From assembly GCA_944389135.1 (NCBI GenBank), contig CALXLG010000001.1, positions 153,421 through 217,242 of the forward strand: 63,822 nucleotides of DNA. The letters run 5' to 3'. This document shows positions 1-8,009 of the stretch, one piece after another. Both the position numbers and the translations under genes were made by a program. Under the pieces are notes generated by a model. It did no database searches and was not told where the DNA came from. It saw nothing but the letters and a program-made list of their open reading frames with translations. The stretch is from an uncultured Alphaproteobacteria bacterium. GTDB taxonomy: Bacteria; Pseudomonadota; Alphaproteobacteria; Rs-D84. Within the stretch, counting starts at the first letter, position 1. The number at the start of each line of letters is the position of its first letter.

Positions 1-1394
1 ACTTTCAAATCATCAAAACGTTTACCGACAACTTGCATACCAAGTGGTAAACCATTTTCTGCTAAACCACATGGTACGCTGCATGCAGGAATTCCTGCCA
101 AATTCATTGCCACAGTAAATAAGTCTAATGCATAGTATTCTAGGGGCGCTAAATCTGAATCAAGTGGCATTGCTGTACCTGCGCCTGATGGACATAATAT
201 TAAATCGCATTCATTAAATGCTTTTGTAAAACTGTCCGCAATCATACGACGCACACGCGCTGCTTGCATAAAATAAACTTCATACGATTCGCTGGATAAT
301 ACCGCCGTACCTACAATCATACGACGTTGTACTTCTTCACCAAAACCTGCAGCGCGTGTTTTTTTATAGGTGTCTATCAAATCTTCACCCTCTACGCGCA
401 GGCCGTATCTCATGCCGTCATAGCGCGCTAAATTAGAAGATGCTTCTGCTGGGGCAATTATATAATAAGCTGCTAAGGCATCTAAAATATTAGGTATCGA
501 TATTTCTACAATTTCAGCCCCAATTGATTGCAAATCTTTTATGCGCGCATTAAATAGACGTTTCATATCTTGTGATATTTCAACATCTGCAAATTCTTTT
601 ATTATACCAACACGCAGCTTTTTACCGTCCCCCAGTATTGCAGATAATGGTTCTGTTACGTTAAAGCCTTTATCACTGCTGGTTGAATCTTTTGGGTCAT
701 GTCCCGCCATTGCTGATAACAATAAAGCTGCATCATCAACTGTGCGTGCAATTGGACCTGGGGTATCTAAACTAGATGCAAAAGCAACGCAACCCCAACG
801 ACTGCATAAACCATATGTTGGTTTCATACCTACTAAACCTGTAATGGCAGACGGAAAACGTATAGAACCACCTGTATCCGTTCCTGTTCCACCCATTGCT
901 AAGCCCCCAGCAATTGCACTGGTTGCACCACCAGATGAACCACCGGCAGTTAGTCTTTTTTCAATTTGCCAAGGATTTACAGGTGCACCAAAATAGCTTG
1001 TCTTGCTAAAAGTACCCATAGCAAATTCGTCTAGATTTGTTTTCCCAAGTAAAACCGTGCCTGCATCAATGAACTTCTGTGATACAGTCGATTCGTATTC
1101 TGGGACAAAATTTTCTAACATTCTTGATGCAGCAGTTGTACGAATCCCGCGGGTCGCAAATAAGTCTTTCATTCCAATCGGAATACCATCCAAGGGCAGG
1201 GTGTTTCCTGCCGCATATCTTGCGTCCGCCGCTGCAGCATCTGCCATAGCACGTTCTGGTGTAATTGTAATATAGCAATTTAATTCTTTACCGTATTTTT
1301 CGATTCTTTCTAAATGTGCTTTTGTTAGTTCTGTTGCACTTATTTCACCAGATTTTAATTTTTCTAATGCTTCTGTAATAGTTAGGTCTATCAT
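1..1394 (-). CDS. gatA: Glu-tRNA(Gln)/Asp-tRNA(Asn) amidotransferase subunit A, C-terminus beyond window
   Basis: Amidase-signature subunit of GatCAB, which converts Glu-tRNA(Gln) (and usually Asp-tRNA(Asn)) to the amidated form in the cytoplasm. Reading leftward from the ATG at 1394 gives MIDLTITEALEKLKSGEIS, followed by the amidase core: the catalytic Lys in GIPIGMKDLF, the Gly/Ser-rich TAGGSSGGATSAIAGGLA and GGTGTDTGGSIRFPS with the Ser-cisSer-Lys triad, and GLVGMKPTYG. About 464 codons are present out of a usual 485-495, so only the last 20-30 residues are missing. It starts 24 nt after gatC, so the two form one operon. Start chosen because it gives the canonical N-terminus. Confidence 0.96.
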   Translation of the reverse strand, partial: MIDLTITEALEKLKSGEISATELTKAHLERIEKYGKELNCYITITPERAMADAAAADARYAAGNTLPLDGIPIGMKDLFATRGIRTTAASRMLENFVPEYESTVSQKFIDAGTVLLGKTNLDEFAMGTFSKTSYFGAPVNPWQIEKRLTAGGSSGGATSAIAGGLAMGGTGTDTGGSIRFPSAITGLVGMKPTYGLCSRWGCVAFASSLDTPGPIARTVDDAALLLSAMAGHDPKDSTSSDKGFNVTEPLSAILGDGKKLRVGIIKEFADVEISQDMKRLFNARIKDLQSIGAEIVEISIPNILDALAAYYIIAPAEASSNLARYDGMRYGLRVEGEDLIDTYKKTRAAGFGEEVQRRMIVGTAVLSSESYEVYFMQAARVRRMIADSFTKAFNECDLILCPSGAGTAMPLDSDLAPLEYYALDLFTVAMNLAGIPACSVPCGLAENGLPLGMQVVGKRFDDLK

Positions 1395-1418
1395 CTTTTT
1401 CACTTTAATTTTGGTTAA

Positions 1419-1712
1419 TTATTCATCCATAACTTTTGGTACTGCAAAATATCCACGTGAAACGCCTGCGTTATCAGGGGTGTTTGCCAAAACCAAATCA
1501 CGAATATTGCCATCTGTTACAATGTCTTTGCGTCTTGGCAATTTATGTTCTGCCGGATTCAACATTGGTTCAACACCAGTTGTGTCTATTTTTTGCAATT
1601 TATCTAACCATTCAATTACAGAATCAATATTCATTTTTTCCAGTTTTTCTTCTGGTATATCGATTCGAATTAAATCGGCAAATTTTTTTAATTGTTGCTT
1701 GCTAAATGCCAT
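1419..1712 (-). CDS. gatC: Glu-tRNA(Gln)/Asp-tRNA(Asn) amidotransferase subunit C
   Basis: The 97-aa small subunit that wraps around GatA and stabilises the GatCAB transamidosome. The N-terminal helix (FADLIRIDIPEEKLEKM), the WLDKLQKIDTTGVEPM segment and the C-terminal PDNAGVSRGYFAVPKVMDE tail are typical, and the length fits the family. It is the first gene of a leftward gatC-gatA operon. Its 5' end faces ruvX (start 1760) across about 47 nt, so a divergent promoter must be very compact or lie within one of the genes. gatB is not in the window. Confidence 0.95.
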   Translation of the reverse strand: MAFSKQQLKKFADLIRIDIPEEKLEKMNIDSVIEWLDKLQKIDTTGVEPMLNPAEHKLPRRKDIVTDGNIRDLVLANTPDNAGVSRGYFAVPKVMDE

Positions 1713-1759
1713 TTCAAATCCTATTCTATGCTATGATTAAAAACAAAAGGAATTATACA

Positions 1760-2209
1760 ATGATTTTGCCAGATTTCAAGGATTTTCCACGCTCTGGACG
1801 TCTTGTTGGTATTGACTGGGGTGCGAAAAGGACAGGGGTTGCTGTGTCCGATGAAACAAGGACTTTTGTTTTTACAAGACCGGTAATAACATTAAGCAAA
1901 GAAGATGTTTCTATGGCAAAGAAAATAGCTGAGATTGCAAAAGCCGAAAATGCAGTTGGAATCGTTTTTGGATTGCCACTTTATGCTGATGGAACGGAGT
2001 CAAAAACAACAGCACTTGTTCGTCTGTGTGCCACAGAAACGTGCACATACATCGATTTGCCTATTGTCTTTATAGAAGAAAATTTTACCAGTATAACTGC
2101 TCAAGAAAATATGGGGAAGGTGCGTCTTGCAGATATAAAGCAAAGATTAGATTCAGAATCTGCAAAAGTTATTCTTGAAAATGCAATTTCTGTTTTGAAC
2201 AGATTGTAA
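1760..2209 (+). CDS. ruvX: Putative pre-16S rRNA nuclease / Holliday junction resolvase, YqgF/RuvX family
   Basis: A 149-aa RNase H-fold nuclease of the YqgF family, implicated in 16S rRNA 5' processing and annotated as a putative Holliday junction resolvase. The first beta-strand motif GIDWGAKRTGVAVSDE carries the catalytic Asp; later come VFGLPLYADG (family GLP-x-DG motif), FIEENFTS (catalytic Glu strand) and a C-terminal ASP-like SESAKVILENAI helix. The frame is open further upstream to 1706, but that start would overlap gatC. The ATG at 1760 has AAAAGG a few bases upstream and gives the family's usual N-terminus and length. Confidence 0.9.
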   Translation: MILPDFKDFPRSGRLVGIDWGAKRTGVAVSDETRTFVFTRPVITLSKEDVSMAKKIAEIAKAENAVGIVFGLPLYADGTESKTTALVRLCATETCTYIDLPIVFIEENFTSITAQENMGKVRLADIKQRLDSESAKVILENAISVLNRL

Positions 2210-2220
2210 AAAAACGCAGA

Positions 2221-2246
2221 AACGGTGCATATAGCACCGTTTTTTA
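2221..2246 (+). terminator. Intrinsic terminator after ruvX
   Basis: An 8-bp perfect stem (2221-2228 with 2234-2241), 5-nt loop and a run of T follow the ruvX stop. It lies between convergent genes; an A-run on the left side could let it also act leftward, for the AI-2E family gene. Confidence 0.85.
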
Positions 2247-2250
2247 TGTC

Positions 2251-3300
2251 TTATTCTTCTTCTTTTTTGTCTGGTATCTTTCCGTCTGCAGATAGTAAAA
2301 TTGCAATCCAACGGGTGGAATCAAATTGTGCAGTTATTATGAATGTCGCAACAAGCAAAGGTACACTGAAAAACATTCCTGCAATTCCCCAAATCATACC
2401 CCAGAATACTAAATTTATTAATATAGCCAATGTTGATAAATTTAATGTTTTTCCGGTGAATTTTGGTTCTAATATATTGCCAAAAAGTATTTGCAGGCCT
2501 ATTAAACCAATCGCTGTGAAAACGGGTTGGTGTAAAGATGGGGCTGTAATTAATGTATATAATATTGGCAGGGCACATGCAACGATTGCACCAATTGTTG
2601 GAATGTAACTAGTTATAAATACTATAAAAGCCCAAACGCCTGCAAAATGAACCCCCAGCATTTCCAACCAGAAATAAGATAATATACCAGTTATGCCAGA
2701 TAGTAATGTTTTCATAAATAAATATTTTTTCATGTTTTCATCAATGCTGTCTATGATATAACGCATTTTTTTAGATTGGGTTTTGTTTGGAAATAAAGCA
2801 GCAAACTTTTTATTAAAAGTGCTTTGCTCAATAAACATAAATAAGATGTAAACCAATATCATTCCGGTAGATGTCAAAAGATTAGCTGCTGATGCACCAA
2901 TGTTTGTAGCAATGTTTGCTATGTTTGGCAGCATGCTGGCGTCAAAACGCATGCCTAAAGATTCTGACATATAATTACCAAAAACTATTAATTTATGTTG
3001 TAGGGCGGGCAGGGCTATTATAAGCTCTTTAAACATAGGTTGTATTTGAGTTACAAATAAATACATAATACCACACATAATTAATACTGCTATTATATTA
3101 GACGCCCAATCAAAAGAGCGCGCAAGAAGTGGACGTGATTTTCTGGTGGAGCCCGAATTATAAGGAAGAATTAATCGGCAATAAGATGCGGTTGCGTTTA
3201 TTAAGTACCATAGAAAAGTCGCAACCAATAAAGGTATTATTATTGACCGACCCAGCCATAAGAAAAAGATAAGAGCTGTAAATAAAATTAAACCGTTCAT
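2251..3300 (-). CDS. AI-2E family (PerM/TqsA-like) membrane transporter
   Basis: A 349-aa polytopic inner-membrane protein of the AI-2E transporter superfamily (PerM, TqsA, YdiK). It shows the family pattern of two N-terminal membrane helices (residues 3-35), a helix near 70-90, a long amphipathic segment (about 95-155) and then a block of closely spaced helices to residue 335. The conserved late motif GNILEPKFTGKTLNLSTLAI is clear (family form G-x-x-LEP). Substrate cannot be assigned: members have been linked to autoinducer-2 export, Na+/H+ exchange and permease roles. It is the last gene of the leftward suf cluster, 43 nt after the preceding ORF. Confidence 0.85.
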   Translation of the reverse strand: MNGLILFTALIFFLWLGRSIIIPLLVATFLWYLINATASYCRLILPYNSGSTRKSRPLLARSFDWASNIIAVLIMCGIMYLFVTQIQPMFKELIIALPALQHKLIVFGNYMSESLGMRFDASMLPNIANIATNIGASAANLLTSTGMILVYILFMFIEQSTFNKKFAALFPNKTQSKKMRYIIDSIDENMKKYLFMKTLLSGITGILSYFWLEMLGVHFAGVWAFIVFITSYIPTIGAIVACALPILYTLITAPSLHQPVFTAIGLIGLQILFGNILEPKFTGKTLNLSTLAILINLVFWGMIWGIAGMFFSVPLLVATFIITAQFDSTRWIAILLSADGKIPDKKEEE

Positions 3301-3343
3301 TAAAACCTCCTATGTCTTGTTTTGCTGTATATAGCACGTTTTT

Positions 3344-4270
3344 TTATTGCGCATGTATCACTTCTGTTGTCTCTATTATATTCATGTTTATATTTTTAGT
3401 TTTGCTGTTTGGCAGATGTATAAATAAGCTTGTTAATAGGGCTATTAATAAGACCACATTTATACCAACTGCAAAGTAAGAATATTTCGTGTTTAAATCT
3501 TTTTGAAAATTTTTCTTTCCAGATTTTTTGTGCCATATAGTAAATATGGCCAACATTACAAATGTTACTAATATATTGCGAAAACCAAAGAAAAATCCAG
3601 ATAACAAAACAATGATGATAAATGTAATATATGTGTTTAGTGGTTTTGATAATATTCGTTTATTAAGCTGATTATACCAGTTGTACATAGATATGTTTGC
3701 TTGCTTTGAACTGCTGTCTGGTAATATATAACCCGGTATCCACAATAAGCTAAAACCAAAAGGCATTGAGCATATAATTTTCCAAGTATCTATACCAATT
3801 GTTTTACAGCGATTATATTTTATTAATACATTTGATAAAAACAGACCGCATAAATAAAGGTAGAATATTGCCGCAGATACAATAATTGTAAAGAATGTTA
3901 TGCTAGAATGCGTTTCTAGCCACAGTAGTTTTAATAATATATTATTCGCGTTTGTTATAAGGAATAGCGTTGAAATAAGAAATGCAACCCCAAGTACTGT
4001 TGTTTGTACATTGGTTAAGGCGACAAAATCATATCTATCGATTTTTTGTGTTGTTTGTTTCTTAAAAGTAAAGAATACGCTTAATATAAAGGCAATCGTT
4101 AATAATATTGATAGTATAATATTGTCGAAATTATTTGTGAACGGAAAGAGTGAAAGAATGAAAGTATAAATAAATCCGGTTAAGATAAACGACAAAAAAG
4201 AAATTAACGAAAATTTTATGGGTAACCAAACCAGCCAAGATAATAAAGTTATCTGTTTTTGTCGTTTCAT
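3344..4270 (-). CDS. Unknown polytopic membrane protein
   Basis: 308 aa, very hydrophobic, with about seven or eight predicted membrane helices (roughly residues 10-35, 45-66, 85-105, 120-150, 170-190, 212-245, 260-285). A short basic N-terminus (MKRQKQ) and Lys/Arg-rich loops such as FKKQTTQK and HKKSGKKNFQKD suggest positive-inside topology. I do not recognise a family; the fold could be Yip1-like, but no diagnostic motif is visible. It sits 25 nt downstream of sufC in the same direction and is probably co-transcribed, which says nothing firm about its job. Confidence 0.75.
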   Translation of the reverse strand: MKRQKQITLLSWLVWLPIKFSLISFLSFILTGFIYTFILSLFPFTNNFDNIILSILLTIAFILSVFFTFKKQTTQKIDRYDFVALTNVQTTVLGVAFLISTLFLITNANNILLKLLWLETHSSITFFTIIVSAAIFYLYLCGLFLSNVLIKYNRCKTIGIDTWKIICSMPFGFSLLWIPGYILPDSSSKQANISMYNWYNQLNKRILSKPLNTYITFIIIVLLSGFFFGFRNILVTFVMLAIFTIWHKKSGKKNFQKDLNTKYSYFAVGINVVLLIALLTSLFIHLPNSKTKNINMNIIETTEVIHAQ

Positions 4271-4295
4271 ATTTTTATCCTTTTGATTTTATTTT

Positions 4296-4973
4296 TTATT
4301 CTATCACAACTTTACCTGATGACAAAGTCGTTATAGCTGTTGGTTTTATCATGTTTGTAAAATCTTTTTGATGGCTGATAAACAAGAAAGTTGTATCGGT
4401 CATTTCATTTATTGTGTCTGCAATTTGTTTTTTTACATCCGAATCTGCACCAGAATCTGGTTCGTCTAATATTGCTAATTTTGGTTTTGTTAATAATAAT
4501 CTTAACAACATTATTCGTTTGCGTTCGCCACCAGAAAACCCGACATTTACACTGCGGTTAAGCCACTCTTTAGGTATGTTTAGCTTTTCGCGCGCACTTT
4601 CCAGTCTTGTTAAAAAGTCCCCCATTGATAAGTCTTTGCCAGTTTGAAAATGTGTGTGTGCAGCAATAGAGTGTTTAAGAAAACTTAAAACAGTTAAACC
4701 CGGTATTTCAGGCACATTTTGTGCGCCTAAAAATATACCCAATAAAGAACGTGTTGTTGCGTTTTCTGCTGTTATATTTTTGTCGTTAAAAATTATTTCA
4801 CCGCTCTTTATTTTATATTCTTGGTTGCCTGCAATTACATTGACTAGCGTAGATTTACCAGAGCCATTATGACCAGATAATAAGTGTCTGGCACCAGATG
4901 CAACAGTCAAGTTTATATCTGTTAATAAAGTTTTTTCATTAAAAGATACGGATAAATTTTTTATTTCTAGCAT
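4296..4973 (-). CDS. sufC: Fe-S cluster assembly ATPase SufC
   Basis: Soluble ABC-type ATPase of 225 aa that drives the SufB scaffold during iron-sulfur cluster assembly. Walker A GHNGSGKST (about residues 35-43), the SufC-type signature FSGGERKR, Walker B LAILDEPDSGAD and the H-loop in LFISHQKDF are present. The D-loop DSGAD variant is characteristic of SufC rather than transport ABC proteins. It starts 17 nt after the sufB stop. At 225 aa it is slightly shorter than the usual 245-260. No sufD, sufS, sufE or sufA gene lies beside it. Confidence 0.95.
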   Translation of the reverse strand: MLEIKNLSVSFNEKTLLTDINLTVASGARHLLSGHNGSGKSTLVNVIAGNQEYKIKSGEIIFNDKNITAENATTRSLLGIFLGAQNVPEIPGLTVLSFLKHSIAAHTHFQTGKDLSMGDFLTRLESAREKLNIPKEWLNRSVNVGFSGGERKRIMLLRLLLTKPKLAILDEPDSGADSDVKKQIADTINEMTDTTFLFISHQKDFTNMIKPTAITTLSSGKVVIE

Positions 4974-4990
4974 GTTTTTCCTTGTTGATT

Positions 4991-6322
4991 TTAATCTTTT
5001 GAAATTGCCATTTGAATTAACTGTTTTGATTCAACCAAAAACTCCATAGGAAGTCTGGATATTATCGGTGAAGCTGCTGCACCAATAATCAAAGCTATTG
5101 CAACATCTTCTGTTAACCCAGATTGCATTAAATATAGTAATTGTTTTTCATCAATAGCACCTGTGCTGGCTTCATGACTTTGTGTGTTATCACCGTTGGT
5201 ATGTATTATAGTTGGCAGGGTATTAGCAATTGCATCGTTGCCAATTATTTTGGTATCACATTTAGATGCATTTTTTGAACCATGACCAGAAAAGCTGACT
5301 AAACTACGAAAAGTTTGTCGTGATTTGTCTAGGGCGACACCATATGAAATTATATTGGATATAGTGTTATTGCCTATATGCAGCATTTTTGTGCCTGTAT
5401 CCGCTTGTTGAATTCCACGTGTTATTGTAAGTGAATAAAAATCGCTTTTTGAACCATCACCAGCCAAGACTGTAGAAGGGTATTTCCAAGTCATAGCGGA
5501 ACCAATTTCAACCTGTGTCCAATCAAGTCTGGCATTTTTATCACAGCGACCGCGCTTGGTAACAAAATTTAGAATACCACCATTGTCTTTTCCTGTTGCA
5601 TTTTTCTCACCTGCATACCAATTTTGCACGGTTGCATATTTAACGGTTGCATTATCGTGAACAATGATTTCAACAACGCCACTGTGTAATTGGTGATTAG
5701 GACGGCGTGGAGCACTGCATCCTTCCATATAGCTTAATGTTGCCCCTTTGTCAGCAATTATAAGAGTGCGCTCAAATTGCCCGATTTTAGCGGTTTCTAT
5801 TCGGAAATAACTTGCTAAATCAATTGGGCATTTTGTGTCTTGAGGAATATATACAAATGTGCCATCAGAAAATACAGCCGCATTTAATGCAGCAAAAAAA
5901 TTGTCGGTTGCAGGTACTACAGAACCTAAGTATTTTTTTACTAAATCTGGATATTGTTTTACTGCATCAGAAAAAGGTAAAAATATTATGCCAAGTTTAT
6001 TTAATTCTTCTGTATATGAAGTATGAACAGATTTGCTGTCTATTACAGTATCTGTTGCCATACCTAGCAGGGCGCGTTGTTCGCTTTCTGGTAAACCCAT
6101 TTTTTCATAGGTTGCTTTTAGGTCTTCGTTATTAATAGATTTTTGTTCGTTGTAATAATTTAAATCATCATAATTTATCGGTGAATAATTAATTTCTGCC
6201 CAGTGTGGTTCTGTCATTTTTTTCCAAGCTTGAAATGCGTTAAGGCGCCATTCTAATAGCCATGATGGTTCTTGGCGTTGCTTAGAAATTTCTTTTATAA
6301 GTTTTTCTGATAGTTTAGGCAT
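4991..6322 (-). CDS. sufB: Fe-S cluster assembly scaffold SufB
   Basis: A 443-aa beta-helix scaffold on which Fe-S clusters are built with SufC. The N-terminal helical part (EPSWLLEWRLNAFQAWKKM) and the C-terminal core are typical. The conserved Cys in KCDTKIIGNDA matches the essential scaffold Cys of E. coli SufB, and SHEASTGAI matches its conserved His-Glu segment. E. coli SufB is about 495 aa, so this is a short form. It lies between an unknown membrane-anchored gene (3 nt upstream) and sufC. With no sufD here, it may act as a SufB homodimer with SufC, or sufD may be elsewhere. Confidence 0.95.
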   Translation of the reverse strand: MPKLSEKLIKEISKQRQEPSWLLEWRLNAFQAWKKMTEPHWAEINYSPINYDDLNYYNEQKSINNEDLKATYEKMGLPESEQRALLGMATDTVIDSKSVHTSYTEELNKLGIIFLPFSDAVKQYPDLVKKYLGSVVPATDNFFAALNAAVFSDGTFVYIPQDTKCPIDLASYFRIETAKIGQFERTLIIADKGATLSYMEGCSAPRRPNHQLHSGVVEIIVHDNATVKYATVQNWYAGEKNATGKDNGGILNFVTKRGRCDKNARLDWTQVEIGSAMTWKYPSTVLAGDGSKSDFYSLTITRGIQQADTGTKMLHIGNNTISNIISYGVALDKSRQTFRSLVSFSGHGSKNASKCDTKIIGNDAIANTLPTIIHTNGDNTQSHEASTGAIDEKQLLYLMQSGLTEDVAIALIIGAAASPIISRLPMEFLVESKQLIQMAISKD

Positions 6323-6325
6323 AAA

Positions 6326-6871
6326 TTATTCGTTTCCTTGTTGCGCCAGTTGCTTTGCCTGGGCAAAAAAGGTTAATGATTGTCCAAGCAGACCGTCAGT
6401 GAATGTTGATGAAAGGATTCCGTCTGGGTCTGTGGTTGTTATATGGTGTAAAAAACTGTCTGCACGATTTATATAATTATCTACGCTGCGTGCAACCTCA
6501 GAATCTAGCTTTATAGCGCGACGTAATTTTTCAAGTGCAAATGGGTTCTTGCTATATTCGTCCATAATTCCACCCAGTGCACGCCATAGTGGATGTTCGG
6601 AAGTATTTCGTGGCATAATGTCTATAGCTGCCATAATAGGTATTAAATTTTGTAATAAATCTTGATAAATCATTTCTGCGTTTTCAGCAACCGCATTCGT
6701 TGCGGTTTTGTTTTTTAATAAAGATTGCAGTTTTACAATTAAGTTATATTGATAGGTCAATGTCTTTGCGTTTTCTTTGGCTTTAACATTTAATGTAATT
6801 ACAAAATATAAAGCACAAACGCAAACGATTAACAAAACGCATAAAAGCACAAATATCAATGTGTTAGACAT
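6326..6871 (-). CDS. Unknown membrane-anchored protein heading the suf operon
   Basis: 181 aa with a single strongly hydrophobic N-terminal segment (residues 4-28) and then a soluble, mainly helical domain with no motif I recognise. The hydrophobic stretch has no obvious cleavage site, so it probably stays as a membrane anchor, with the rest on either face. Its stop lies only 3 nt before the sufB start, so translation is likely coupled. That position suggests a link to Fe-S assembly, but no sequence feature (for example a Cys cluster) supports this. Confidence 0.7.
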   Translation of the reverse strand: MSNTLIFVLLCVLLIVCVCALYFVITLNVKAKENAKTLTYQYNLIVKLQSLLKNKTATNAVAENAEMIYQDLLQNLIPIMAAIDIMPRNTSEHPLWRALGGIMDEYSKNPFALEKLRRAIKLDSEVARSVDNYINRADSFLHHITTTDPDGILSSTFTDGLLGQSLTFFAQAKQLAQQGNE

Positions 6872-6905
6872 AAATTACCCCTGTATTATGACATAAATCA
6901 GAAAT

Positions 6906-6934
6906 AGTATAACATCTTTTGCCGATTCGTGCGA
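6906..6934 (-). promoter_or_regulatory. Probable promoter of the suf operon with GANTC next to the -35
   Basis: Read leftward: TCGCAC (6934-6929), 17-nt spacer, TATACT (6911-6906). A GANTC site (6924-6928) abuts the -35 element. The start point would fall roughly 28 nt upstream of the ATG at 6871. Prediction from consensus only. Confidence 0.5.
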
Positions 6935-6986
6935 TTTTATCTTGTATCTATAAAAAAATTGCGTGTTTTTTTAGTGCGTTTTAGTC

Positions 6987-7015
6987 TTGCACAGATTCGG
7001 TCAAGTTGATATAAT
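6987..7015 (+). promoter_or_regulatory. Sigma70-like promoter of the TcpQ-secretin operon with GANTC in the spacer
   Basis: TTGCAC (6987-6992), exactly 17 nt, TATAAT (7010-7015). The spacer holds GATTC at 6994-6998, one base after the -35 element. It lies 44 nt before the ATG at 7059. Confidence 0.7.
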
Positions 7016-7058
7016 AAATATAATTAAATAAGTAAATTATTCACGAAAGGAAGTTTTT

Positions 7059-7982
7059 ATGTTCCGTAAGATTTTGATTGTAGCAATGTTTGCAACTGCA
7101 GCAGGCTATTGTTTCGCAGCAGAGACTTTACCACAAGTTGTCACATCAGAAGTTTTCTATGTGCAGGATAAATCTGTAAATGAAACGCAAGATGTACAGC
7201 AGTATTCAAATAATCAAGTTGTAGCGCAGCCTGTTGCAGAACCTGTCGCGATTCCAGTATGGCCAATTGCTGGGTCTGATGCAGATGTTGAAATTTCTTG
7301 TGATGATCCTGTCGGGGCAAACAATAACGATAATATTAAAATCGTATCAAAAATTGGTGCAGATTTAGTTGTTGAAAATAATTTTAATTTAGGTGCGTCT
7401 GACGGCGATTTTGGTGGCTGGTCAGGTGGTGCAAATATGTTGCATGGAACGCAGATTCCTGTCGGTTTTGCAAATGAATGTAATACTGGGGCAGAAATGC
7501 CATTGTTGCATCGCGAGATGTTGGAAGATGATGGTGGAACTGTATTAACCGTTTCTCGTAGTGGACGTAATAATTGCAATACTTACAAAGATGAATATGA
7601 AGCCTTTGCTGCAAAGATGGGTATGACTGTTGAAGAAGTTGCAGAAGTAAATGGTGAAGAAAGTTTAGAAGCAGAAATTGCCGTTGATATTTCGGCAGAT
7701 GCAGAACCTGCAGTTAACTTAACAGACCAAGTCCGTTCATGGGTTGTTGCAAATGGTCAGACATTAAGGGAAGTTTTGCAAGATTGGTGTAATAAAGAAG
7801 GTTGGGATTTGGTTTGGGCAACTGCACGTGAATATCCAATAGAAGCAAGCGCGGTATTTAAGGGACGTTTTGTAGATGTTGCATCTGCGCTGGTAAGAAA
7901 TTTTTCGCGCGCGACACCAATCCCTTATGCTAAATTCTATAAGGGCAATAGAGTATTAGTTATTTCTACTTCAGAAGAATAA
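7059..7982 (+). CDS. Secreted protein with C-terminal TcpQ (toxin co-regulated pilus Q) domain
   Basis: 307 aa with a signal peptide (MFRKILIVAMFATAAGYCFA, cleavage near residue 20), a long Asn/Asp/Gly-rich middle region with few predicted helices, and a C-terminal domain of about 80 residues. The last part (SWVVANGQTLREVLQDWC, then GWDLVWATAREYPIEASAVF) matches the TcpQ/PF10671 pattern found in periplasmic partners that help place type IVb pilus secretins in the outer membrane. It is followed 27 nt later by a PilN-type secretin, which fits that role. A good ribosome binding site (AAGGAAG) precedes the ATG. The middle region is probably lineage-specific. Confidence 0.8.
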   Translation: MFRKILIVAMFATAAGYCFAAETLPQVVTSEVFYVQDKSVNETQDVQQYSNNQVVAQPVAEPVAIPVWPIAGSDADVEISCDDPVGANNNDNIKIVSKIGADLVVENNFNLGASDGDFGGWSGGANMLHGTQIPVGFANECNTGAEMPLLHREMLEDDGGTVLTVSRSGRNNCNTYKDEYEAFAAKMGMTVEEVAEVNGEESLEAEIAVDISADAEPAVNLTDQVRSWVVANGQTLREVLQDWCNKEGWDLVWATAREYPIEASAVFKGRFVDVASALVRNFSRATPIPYAKFYKGNRVLVISTSEE

Positions 7983-8009
7983 GTTTACAGGGGACAGAGG
8001 AGAAGATAT

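Noticed and set aside
1003-1278. Open frames on both strands inside gatA
   Set aside because: They are shadows of the minus-strand gatA gene, whose amidase motifs are unambiguous in the other frame.
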